Of a stretch of DNA of 64,000 nucleotides, positions 21,250 through 30,756 are shown piece by piece. The number at the start of each line of letters is the position of its first letter. Positions within the stretch are counted from its first letter, which is position 1. The stretch spans positions 4,361,141 to 4,425,140 of the forward strand of contig JAVGWX010000019.1 in assembly GCA_036924085.1 (NCBI GenBank), in the 5' to 3' direction. Both the position numbers and the translations under genes were made by a program. The stretch is from Ariolimax columbianus. Its lineage: Eukaryota; Mollusca; Gastropoda; Stylommatophora; Arionidae. The notes below the pieces were generated by a model. It saw only the letters and a program-made list of their open reading frames with translations. It was not told the DNA's origin and searched no databases.

Positions 21250-21250
<1 letters not shown>
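20871..21250. repeat. (ACAG)n-rich simple repeat
   Basis: Degenerate then perfect ACAG tetranucleotides, becoming pure at about 21185-21247. Minus-strand LSVCLSVC frames are artefacts. Confidence 0.92.

Positions 21251-21343
<93 letters not shown>
21249..21343. repeat. (GATA)n microsatellite, about 24 units
   Basis: Uninterrupted GATA tract that directly continues the ACAG tract. Its length suggests recent growth and likely polymorphism. Confidence 0.97.
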
Positions 21344-21345
<2 letters not shown>

Positions 21346-21894
21346 TTCCCCGAATTCTTATCACTTCTTCAGACCATCAACATCTTCATCAATGGCACGA
21401 TCGTCAAACAACAAAAGAACATAAAAAGTAGCAAGCCATTAACAGAATAACTCGTCTCGTAACGTCGTGGTTCTATCCGCCATCTAAGTACCCGGACGTG
21501 CCATTACGGCGCCCACTGGTGGGCCAGCACTGAGCCCAAGGGTAGTAACCCACTCCAGATCTGCCCCAACAACAAACGTTTGGAATACGTGACCATAAAT
21601 AGTCACCCAGGACAAAGGATGTCAGAGGTCACCCGCTCATGCGCACTGGAGTAATCCTGCCCTTTGTGCCAAGAAGGCGGGTGCCCCACACAAAGATGTC
21701 CGGCTCTATGAAAAGTTGGACCGCTTCCACTACGTGCTATGAGAGAACATTGCTTGCGCCTGGTAGCCTAGCTCGATCTTGTCCAATATTTATGTCATCA
21801 CAGAACATCTCATTACCGCGTTTTCCTAATAGATTGTGTTTGCTCCATAAAGTTCATATTTAATTTGGCGAAGATGTCCAGCCTCAGTTCAGCA
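21346..21894. other. intergenic, no gene seen
   Basis: One 74-codon frame (21639-21863) without a domain. No repeat recognised. Confidence 0.55.
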
Positions 21895-22145
21895 ACAGGG
21901 GACGAGGTGGGCTAGTGGTTAAGTGACACGGTTCGCAACCCGAACATGCTGGGTTCGATCCCCAATCACAGTACCGGTCGTTACCTCGGGGAAGCAAACC
22001 CTTAGAAAACGCAGGAGGAAGTAGACCCTACATAAAATGGATGCCGAAGTCGGATGTACTGGGCCGACAGGTGCAAAATAAAACATAATGCAAGGCCTTG
22101 GGGTATAGAGAAATAAGGCAAACGCCAACAAACAAACAAAAATTC
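21895..22145 (+). mobile_element. tRNA-derived SINE with AACA tail
   Basis: The head contains GAGGTGGGCTAGTGGTTAAG (A box TGGGCTAGTGG) and, about 40 nt on, GCTGGGTTCGATCCCC (B box GGTTCGATCC), an RNA polymerase III promoter pair. The body contains TGCCGAAGTCGGATGTACTG and GGCCGACAGGTGCAAAATA, a block shared with retroposon A. It ends in an (AACA)n tail at 22124-22142. About 250 bp; apparently full length. Confidence 0.88.
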
Positions 22146-22152
22146 GTGCGTC

Positions 22153-22597
22153 TGTCCAACAGTTTCACATGAGTGATCGTATAATACCATTTCAATCTCT
22201 CTATTCTGTCTGGTTCTCTCCAACAGTTTCACATGAGTGATCGTATCATACCATTTCAATCTCTCTATTCTGTCTGGTTCTCTCCAACAGTTTCACATGA
22301 GTGATAGTATCATACCATTTCAATCTCTCTATTCTGTCTGGTTCTGTCCAATAGTTTCACATGAGTGATCGTATAATACCATTTCAATCTCTCTATTCTG
22401 TCTGGTTCTCTCCAACAGTTTTACATGAGTGATCGTATCATACCATTTCAATCTCTCTATTCTGTCTGGTTCTCTCCAACAGTTTCACATGAGTGATCGT
22501 ATCATACCATTTCAATCTCTCTATTCTGTCTGGTTCTGTCCAATAGTTTCACATGAGTGATCGTATAATATCATTTCAATCTCTCTATTCTGACCAG
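22153..22597. repeat. 64-bp minisatellite, 7 copies
   Basis: Units start near 22153, 22217, 22281 and so on. They contain CCAACAGTTTCACATGAGTG and CATTTCAATCTCTCTATTCT. It starts directly beyond the SINE tail and ends at a LINE remnant. Confidence 0.95.
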
Positions 22598-22790
22598 TCA
22601 CACATTTATGAAAGTGTTTACCTTTTCCCATATTGTTTTTTGTTGTTCTCCATGTTTCAGACCATAACATAGGACCGACTTTATATTGAAGATTGCTATT
22701 TGTGTTTTGGACCTACTTTCTTCTGATTGAGAATGCGCAAAGTCAGCTTCCGTCGTAGACCAGACAGAATCAATCGAATGTATTTGTTTG
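22598..22790 (-). pseudogene. LINE reverse transcriptase fragment
   Basis: The minus strand reads SQSEESRSKTQIAIFNIKSV then LCYGLKHGEQQKTIWEKVNT and FINV. This matches the LINE block in which NVKSVLLYG.E.W is followed by K.FIN. No stop within 79 codons, but both ends are missing. Retroposon A inserted at its upstream side (22791). Confidence 0.75.
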
Positions 22791-23140
22791 TGATCAAGAT
22801 TTCGAGAAGTGCATACGCTGCAGTGGTCAGCGACCAAAAGCTGACTGCTAGTGTCAGGGCCAGCGAACCAGAGCTGCTAAGACCCTTCTACACCTCCACG
22901 TGGTGATCCTGGATAACAGGCTGCAACAGAGCAGACTGGCTAAGGAGCAAGGAGGGAATGCTAACCCTGCACCCAAGAATGCCTGCTGAAGCCGGATGTG
23001 GCAAGCCGAAAAAGGCAAATATCGTCGTCAAGCTGTAAACTGTGACACAACGCATTCCCTTCTCTAGACTTTATTCTGTTACTTACACAACCCTTTTCGT
23101 GGCTTGCTAGAGAGAATTTGAGGACGAAGAAGAAGAAGAA
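22791..23140 (+). mobile_element. retroposon A, copy 4, full length
   Basis: A 350-bp plus-strand copy ending in a (GAA)n tail (23126-23140). It is flanked by a 15-bp target duplication with one mismatch: GAATGTATTTGTTTG at 22776-22790 and GAATGTATGTGTTTG at 23141-23155. The head starts TGATCAAGATTTCGAG, defining the 5' end together with copies 2 and 3. It is nested in a LINE fragment. Confidence 0.93.
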
Positions 23141-23155
23141 GAATGTATGTGTTTG

Positions 23156-23229
23156 ATTAGTTATGAGTATGTGACGGAGTAACAGTGAGTACATACTGTG
23201 AAAGCAGCAGACACAATTGTTGGAAAGAT

Positions 23230-23279
<50 letters not shown>

Positions 23280-23702
23280 CGTTAGAGAGAAGACGATGAT
23301 GCCAGTTAAACATGACACCAAGGACAGAAGAAAATGAGCATCAATACTGATAACAAACTTGATAAAAGACGGCAAGTTGCGAGATCCCTAATGAGGCACA
23401 TATCTGCACTTTCCATAATTTGTGTTTATTGATTTCGTTTATTCTGGTCAGAGCTGGACATTTTTACCTGTTTATAGACATTCACCATCCTAAATGGCGC
23501 GTATTCCCACTGCACGGTTGCCGGAGGGATTTATACGGCTGTGGAATAAAGTTTGCTTGAACATGCAATCGTCGTGTAGGATGCAGGCTAGATTGATGTT
23601 ACCCTCACAGTAACAATTCTGTGTATTACTGAGGTTTTCAGTCTGTGTCTGATTGGCCTGGAGGCAGATTTTCTAACCTAACGCTACCTAATGATATTTG
23701 CT
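23156..23702. other. non-coding with (GA)n tract
   Basis: A (GA)n run lies at 23237-23275. The rest holds no gene; possibly the continuation of the LINE split by retroposon A, but too decayed to support. Confidence 0.5.
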
Positions 23703-24030
23703 ATCACCTTACAATATTCATATCACCTTACAATATTCATATCACCTAACAATATTCATATTACCTTACAATATTCATGTTACCTTACAATATTTATATC
23801 ACTTTACAAAATTTATATTACCTTTCAATATTTATATCACTTTACGATATTCATATTACCTTACGATATTCATATTACCTTACAATATTCATATTACCTT
23901 ACAATATTTATATCACTTTACGATATTTATATTACCTTACGATATTCATATTACCTCACAATATTTATATCACTTAACGATATTCATATTACCTTACGAT
24001 ATTCATATTACCTTACGATATAAATTATTG
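23703..24030. repeat. 19-bp minisatellite, about 17 copies
   Basis: Unit ATCACCTTACAATATTCAT, with ATTACC and CGATATT variants. Several plus frames remain open and encode ITLQYSY-type repeats, with no sign of being a gene. Confidence 0.95.
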
Positions 24031-24090
24031 CTATATAACATGCATTATGACCTTATGATAATCATTATGACCTTATGATAATCAGTGTTC

Positions 24091-24215
24091 TATCCATCTA
24101 TATTCAATCCACTTGTGTCGTTAGACGTCGTGGAGAGGTGTGACTTTCTATGTTTCATATTTTTTTTAGCAGGTAAAAATCGGCTGGTGACTTGCAGGTC
24201 TATTCCAGTATGTTA
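24091..24215 (+). mobile_element. interspersed repeat B, copy 2
   Basis: Diverged match to 2556-2690 in the same order: ATCCACTTGTGTCGTTAGA, GTGGAGAGGTG, TTTCATATT, GGTGACTTGCAG. Confidence 0.55.
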
Positions 24216-24811
24216 CCAACCGTTAGGAAGTCTAAATTAGAGCAAGGTAGATACGCAGCCTGTCAGGCGCAATCTATGCCGCAGCGCTAACCACATATCC
24301 AAGACCTGAATAATAGCCACACAGTCCCCTTGCTGTGACATATTAACTGTGGTGCGAGAATCCATAGAATAATTTGAGCAAATTTTGAACTTGAATTTTG
24401 CCCGAGCAGGGGAAGTTAATCATACCCTTTTCGATTTCCAGCTGCCAAAGGATTTTTAACGTGCGCGCCACTGCACACGGATGTCGAACACCTTACCTCG
24501 AGACCACTGGGTCCCCCAACATAATCCGTATTACTGGTCAGTATTATGTTATGATAACTATTATAAGCTTATGATAATCGGTTTTACTTTACTTCTTTTG
24601 TTCAGGATTTGTTCTGAACAAATCATTGTGCCACTACGTTTTAGTTTACAACGAGGCTGCTATATCCATGCATTTCATCCCGACACATCCGGTTTCAGCA
24701 TGATATTTCTGGAACTGTGCATGACTTTCTCCCCCCCCCCCATAACACCCCCCCCCCCCCCCCCCCCCAACCGGTCCATAATCCCATAACCAGAATATAC
24801 TAGTGCAACCT
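24216..24811. other. non-coding; old retroposon A piece and poly-C
   Basis: 24648-24722 resembles the minus orientation of retroposon A (TTTAGTTTACAACGAGGCTG, CGACACATCCGG, TTTCAGCA) at clearly higher divergence. A poly-C run lies at about 24731-24769. No gene. Confidence 0.55.
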
Positions 24812-25290
24812 GTTTCCAAGGCCGCCACTGGAAGGCAGATGTGGGTCCATGGCTGTGACTGGAAGGCAGAAGTGGGTTTAGGGCTGTCACTGGAAGGCAG
24901 AAGTGCGTCCAGGGCTGTCACTGGAAGGCAGAAGTAGGTCTAGGGCTGCCAATTAAAGGCAGAAGTGGGTCCAGGGCTGCCACTGAAAGTCAGAAGTAGG
25001 TCCAGGGCTGCCACTGGAAGGCAGAAGTGAGTCCATGGCTGCCACTGAAAGTCAGAAGTAGGTCCAGGGCTGCCACTGGAAGGCAGAAGTGAGTCCATGG
25101 CTGCCACTGAAAGTCAGAAGTAGGTCCAGGGCTGCCACTGGAAGGCAGAAGTGAGTCCATGGCTGCCACTGAAAGTCAGAAGTAGGTCCAGGGCTGCCAC
25201 TGGAAGGCAGAAGTGAGTCCAGGACTGTCACTGGAAGGCATAAGTGGGTCCATAGCTGCAACCATATTAGGCAGAAGTGGGTCCAAATTG
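24812..25290. repeat. 31-bp minisatellite, partly in 62-bp dimers
   Basis: Units contain GGGCTGCCACTGGAAGGCAG and AAGTGGGTCCA. From about 24985 to 25220 they alternate strictly between a GAAAGTCAGAAGTAGGTCC type and a GGAAGGCAGAAGTGAGTCC type, a 62-bp higher-order period. The left part is monomeric and diverged. Confidence 0.94.
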
Positions 25291-25329
25291 ATTCCAGTTA
25301 TGTTTAGTATCGGTGGAGTGGAAAAACAT

Positions 25330-25397
25330 TTTTGTATAAGACTATATAAAACCTTCTAAATCAGTATAATGAGGTTAATTTGAGTTAAAATGAAGTC
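25330..25397 (+). mobile_element. CR1-like 3' untranslated fragment
   Basis: CTTCTAAATCAGTATAATGA and a decayed GGTTAA tail match the sequence after the CR1 stop codon at 38450-38520 (CTTCTAAACCAGTATAATGA then AAGTT repeats). A severely 5'-truncated insertion. Confidence 0.65.
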
Positions 25398-25954
25398 GAA
25401 CTGTAAGTGGCTGTTAAGGAAGGACAGAAGACAAGAAAGAGTTCAAGCCATCCCTCTACATGAACTGATGATATCGAGTACATTGTAAGTCTCTAACACT
25501 TCATCCATGACAGCAATGTCTGCTTCCAGAAACGTTGTCCTTAACCTTCATATAGTCTCTAGAAATTTAATTTCGCAAAGGGAGGTCACCATTTCACAAG
25601 TAGAAGCACACATAAAATTTACAGAGTTGCTTTCCTTTCATCGAGAAGTTTGTCTGCGGAATGTCCAAACAGGCCAGAAACCATATAACGAATTATGCTG
25701 CTTTTCTTCTCATGTCCTTGTTCAGATAACAAAGAAACAATTATGACATCTTTAAAGGTAACATAATACGTCTCCACTAAGCTTGGTCCAAGTTTATCCT
25801 GGGCACGGTGCCCAATCTCTTGTTCATGTTCTCCATTTCGGCATCTTTAGATCGTCGCCAAGGTGTCTTAGGTCAGTACCTCTTTCGATATCCCTCTGAG
25901 GTCAGTTAGTGATTAAGATAGTGTGTAAGTTGTAACACACAAATGACGATGATG
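25398..25954. other. intergenic, no gene seen
   Basis: One 79-codon frame (25507-25746) without recognisable features. Confidence 0.55.
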
Positions 25955-26335
25955 TTCGTCCATCACGTGTGATAAAGACCACGCTCTCTCTCTCTCTCTC
26001 TCTCTCTCACTCGCTCTTTCTCTCTCACTCTATCTCGCTATCTCTCTCTCTCTCTCTCTCTCACGCTCTCTCTCTCTCTCTCTCTCTGTCCAGCTGTGTA
26101 GACTATCGTTTCTTTTTTACCATTTTTGCTGAAATGGGTGACCTGCGCGGTGATTTGCATTAATGTGAGGAAGCTGTGGCCAATATGTCAACCTCACTCT
26201 CTCGTCCTGGGCTACCTTTGGCCAGTGCAAGACATTATTGAGACGACTTGAGATAGCCCAGGATGCAGGTTTTTCTTCAGGGTTTACTCTCAAACCCATT
26301 CCCGTAAACAAGTATACCGCAAGACAAGATGGTTA
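25955..26335 (+). mobile_element. interspersed repeat C, copy 1, with (CT)n expansion
   Basis: Similar to 47151-47440: GTCCATCACNNGTGATNAAGACCAC, then an AGCTGTGTAGAC-type block, GGTGACCTGCGCGGTGATTT, GAGGAAG, CAACCTC, GCCAGTG..AAGACATT, GAGACGACT and GGATGCAG. This copy has a (CT)n/(TC)n tract (25982-26090) where copy 2 has only CTCTCTTTG. Family unknown. Confidence 0.65.
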
Positions 26336-27275
26336 GGGGGGGGGGGGGCAACGATAACCTTTAGAGAATGTAGGATGGTCAGGACTAAATCTCGAAGTTT
26401 AAGACGGATGACACAGGACACTGCAAGTACCAAATAATGTTCCATTTATTCACATAATGTTGCCACAAAGTGAAAGTCAGAGAACCCTACATAGTGACAG
26501 ACGAACTAGGATTACTCCGGCTTTCCCGAAATCCACAGGAGGCAGCGGAGGTAATCCATCCAAGTTGTGATGATGTTCGCGAACCAGAGATACAAATCAC
26601 ATGCCTGCCATCAATGACACCTGAATAACTTGTCTATCGTTGCTGGTAACGCCACCTTGACTATGAAATGTCACATGCTATAATGATGACAAGTATCACA
26701 AACGATGTCAACAGCGTTACACCAGACAACTGTCACATGCACACAATGGCTATGTTCATATCGAATGTCACATTAAAATAATGACAAATACACTAATCCG
26801 ACTTGCCTCTAGATGACAAAATACACAGTAACTGGTGTCAACACGAAGCCCTCCACATGTGTTCAGACTCTCTATTTAAAGGTTGACACAAATCCAGTTT
26901 ATAACTAAAGACAAATCAAAACTTTTATTTTCAACAGTTTACTGTAGAGTACACAAAAGGACACCGCCATCGTGGTTGCTATGTGACGTCATACATTGAT
27001 GATTTAATTCCTTCATCTGTGAGCTGGCAGATCTTGACGGCCCAATGCCCTCGGGACAAAAGCACACGTACTCCTCAATTGTTGAGGCGATGTCCAATCT
27101 CGTGTAATGTCTGCTGTCTTAGAGGCATCAAAGATTGCGAAAGTGGAGAGGGGGTTGATGGACCCATCTCTCGAGTATCCCCAAATGGAGGCAGTCCAGT
27201 GTGTCAATGTCCCAGGATCTTCACGTCCTGCCAGGGACAAATCATATTCATCTGGGCGGCTATACATCTGGGTCA
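26336..27275. other. intergenic with short poly-G
   Basis: A poly-G run at about 26334-26348 flanks the repeat-C copy. The remainder has no recognisable gene. The 111- to 136-codon frames at 26983-27393 run into the CA repeat and overlap on both strands, so they are not convincing. Confidence 0.5.
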
Positions 27276-27360
27276 CACACACACACACACACACACTTGC
27301 ACACACAGGCACACACGCGCACAGACACACACACACACATATATACATACATACATCAAC
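27276..27360. repeat. (CA)n microsatellite
   Basis: CACACACA with interruptions, then short ATACATAC units. Confidence 0.92.
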
Positions 27361-27915
27361 ACAGAGGACAGTTCAAGAATGCCGCCACTCTAACATAACG
27401 CGAGATTATTACACGAAACACACTTCCTATATTTGTATATTACTCGCAAAATCAAAGATGGAGAAGTCAAAATGAAAATGTGCAGTCACAAATGACTTCT
27501 CAGTCAGCGACAATTGATCAAATAGAACTGGAGCAAACTTTATCGTTTCGTGCTGATAAACTTTACGCCCCGTCTCAAATCTCTCTCATGACATGTATAG
27601 TTTATGTCTTATAAATCTACATCTATTTCCTTCGTAAACTTGACCTTCTGTCAAATAATGCAAAACTTTCGCGATCAGCCAACACTGTTGGTAGAAACAA
27701 TATAGCGTGACCCGGCCTACACGTCCCCATACTGAGTGAGTGACAGGAGGGACTGGGCTGACGTGTGTCCATGTTGACAGGGGAAAATAATTACCACATA
27801 GAAATTGTTTAACTCGGCCAAACGCATTCCACGGTGCATGCCCCTGGACGTTGTAAGGTTTTGATCAATAATTGTTTCAACCAGAAGTTCTCAGATCTGC
27901 GTGAAAGGCAACACA
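27361..27915. other. intergenic, no gene seen
   Basis: No open frame above 60 codons outside the repeat, and no repeat recognised. Confidence 0.55.
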
Positions 27916-28163
27916 CTTGACCAATAATATGCCTCTAGCGACATACTTGATCAATAATATGCCCCTAGCTATATACTTGAACAATAATATGCCAATAGCA
28001 ACATACTTGATTAATAATATGCCCCTAGCGACATACTTGATCAATATTATGCCCCTAGCGACAGACTTGACTAATCAAACGACCCTAGCAACACACTTGA
28101 CCAACCAAATACCCTAGCGACACACTTGACCAATCAAATGCCCCTAGCGACAAACTTGATATA
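27916..28163. repeat. 30-bp minisatellite, about 8 copies
   Basis: Unit with ACTTGATCAATAATATGCCC and CTAGCGACAT. Plus frame MPLATYLINN is an artefact. Confidence 0.92.
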
Positions 28164-28864
28164 TCACCCAATAGAAAGAACTCTTTCAGGCAAATGCTTA
28201 TTGTGTGGTAATATTCCCTTGGTTAACGATAGTAACTGGGTTCACACAGTATCTTAAAACCAAGACATCGTTAGACGGGTAGCGACTTTGCACGCACGCA
28301 AAATGCTTACTTGCTATCATGAGTCATTACAACAGGATTGTGTTGCCGCCAAGTGTAGTATTGCCATCACAGATGAAGTGCCAGTGAAGTCATTGTAAAA
28401 GATCAGTGTTTTGAGCATGTTATTTTTGTTGTTTGTCTTGTGGGATTTATGCGTTTTAAAATTGTTATTATTTTTGTATATTAGCCATGCGACTCTCCTG
28501 GCTGATTTATCCTTTCTAAGTATAGATCGGCTAGCTACAGTTCTAAAAAACAATATTCAAAACAAACAACACACATCACATTAAAAATAAGTGAAAGCAA
28601 AAACACAGATTTTGTGTGACTAAAAGACGTAAATAATGTACAAAAACTGTTCCGTAGCGAAACAATTTATATCAACCTGTTTGAGCTTTTCAATACCGGA
28701 AGTTTCGAGTTGTCAGTCCTTCCGGTCATCGTGGCAGACTACCTGCCATTATTTCCGATGGTACGGCATCGATTTTAACAGCAAGAACGGGTAATCGGGT
28801 ACTGAGGCAATTGTGCTCTTGAGAGTATGCAATGGTTATGGGTCATTGAAGCGATGAGGAATTG
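28164..28864. other. intergenic, no gene seen
   Basis: AT-rich, with only short frames. Confidence 0.55.
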
Positions 28865-29140
28865 ATGTATGTACATGTATTGATTTCCACATGTGCATGT
28901 ACTGACTTCCCTACGTACATGTACTGATTTCCATATGAACATGTACTGACTTCCACTTGTACATGTACTAACTTCCACTCGCACATGTACTGACTTCTAC
29001 TTCTACATGTACTGACTTCCACATGTACATGTACTGAATTCCACATGTACATGTACTGACTTCCACTTGTACATGTACTGACTTCCACATGTACATGTAC
29101 TGACTTCCACTTGTACATATACTGACTTCTATTCTAGATA
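28865..29140. repeat. 22-bp palindromic minisatellite, about 12 copies
   Basis: Each unit has GTACATGTAC (a perfect 10-bp palindrome) followed by TGACTTCCAC. The central CACATG/CACTTG position varies. Confidence 0.94.
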
Positions 29141-29357
29141 CATCCATTATGGATAAGAGTTAGATTAGACAGATTTGAATCACCCACTGACCACGTAGAA
29201 GGATGTAAAACTACAGTAAACGATAGAGAGAACGTAGTAGTAGTGTGTACAACCAGTAAGCTACAGGCAGCTCGTTACCTGATAGGGACTGTGTATCTAT
29301 GGGCTTACCTAGAGAGCCATGATATCGATTCTGAATAACGTTAGACAAGTATCCGTC

Positions 29358-29830
29358 TTAAGTTCCCTTATCTCTGTGACCTATGGCGTCACACGAAATC
29401 CCTAATCTCTGTGACCTACTGTCGTCACACGAATTCCCTTATCTATGTGACCTACTGTCGTCACACTAATTCCCTTATCTCTTTGACCTAATGTCGTCAC
29501 ACTAATTCCCTAAACTTTGTGGCCTTCTGCCGTCCCACTAATTTCCTTATCTCTGTGACCTACTGTCATCACACTAATTCCCTTATCTCAGTGACCTACT
29601 GTCGTCAGACGCTAATTCCCATATCTCTGTGAACTACTGTCGTCACACTAATTCCCTTATCTCCATGACGCACTGTCCGTACACTTGAGTCCTCTAATCT
29701 TCATCACCCATAGTCCGTACACTAGAGTTCTCTAATCTACATCACTCATAGTCTGTACACTTGAGTCCTTTAATCCCTATGACCCATTGTCCGTACACTT
29801 GAGTCCTTTTATCTCCATTACCCAGGGTTC
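29358..29830. repeat. 36-bp minisatellite, about 13 copies
   Basis: Units with TTCCCTTATCTCTGTGACCT and ACTGTCGTCACACTAA. The right third drifts to a related type with CCGTACACTTGAGTCC. The next array shares the ATCTCCATGACC portion, so the three types form one lineage. Confidence 0.92.
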
Positions 29831-30415
29831 GTAAACTTCATTCCTCTAATCTCCATGACCTACTGTCCTCCAACTTCCTTCCTCTAATCTCCATGACCTA
29901 CTGTCCTCAAACTTCATTCCTCTAATCTCCATGACCTACTGTCCTCAAACTTCATTCCTCTAATCTCCATGACCTACTGTCCTCAAACTTCATTCCTCTA
30001 ATCTCCATGACCTACTGTCCTCCAACTTCATTCCTCTAATCTCCATGACCTACTGTCCTCAAACTTCCTTCCTCTAATCTCCATGACCTACTGTCCTCAA
30101 ACTTCATTCCTCTAATCTCCATGACCTACTGTCCTCCAACTTCATTCCTCTAATCTCCATGACCTACTGTCCTCAAACTTCCTTCCTCTAATCTCCATGA
30201 CCTACTGTCCTCAAACTTCATTCCTCTAATCTCCATGACCTACTGTCCTCAAACTTCATTCCTCTAATCTCCATGACCTACTGTCCTCAAACTTCATTCC
30301 TCTAATCTCCATGACCTACTGTCCTCAAACTTCATTCCTCTAATCTCCATGACCTACTGTCCTCAAACTTCATTCCTCTAATCTCCATGACCTACTGTCC
30401 TCAAACTTCATTCCT
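29831..30415. repeat. 38-bp minisatellite, about 16 copies
   Basis: Units with TTCATTCCTCTAATCTCCAT and GACCTACTGTCCTCAAAC. CTTCCTT/CTTCATT and TCCAAC/TCAAAC variants are ordered in repeating blocks, then become uniform on the right, which looks like the most recent expansion. Confidence 0.95.
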
Positions 30416-30756
30416 CACGCTTCCTGTACCTAGCATCTATTTACCTGTTAAAATCCATTTTTGTACACTTGGCTAAGTCGCAGACTAACAACCTGAACAA
30501 CCTATTAACAGGAAAACGGCAATGTTTGCAGGAGCGCGAAATGTTAACGTTAATTGACAGGTAAAGAGATACTGGGCGGCTCAAACTAACTTAAGAGTGC
30601 GTCAGTCTAATCCTTGCACACATTCTCGTCGGCTCGTGACGTAAGCCCAGGTCAACATCTATCAATGTCAATCCTTGGTTTGCCAAGTTCCTCTTGGCAA
30701 AGTAAAAAACATCAAGAATAATGAAAAAGGGTTTAATTGGCTAGTACATTGTTTCT
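30416..30756. other. intergenic, no gene seen
   Basis: Unique-looking sequence between two arrays. No gene. Confidence 0.55.

Noticed and set aside
21895..21975. Functional tRNA gene
   Set aside because: A and B boxes are present, but the stems do not close into a cloverleaf that I can support, and the element continues into a SINE body and tail.
26983..27475. 136- and 122-codon frames as a host exon
   Set aside because: They overlap in different frames, run into a CA repeat, and an equally long frame exists on the opposite strand.
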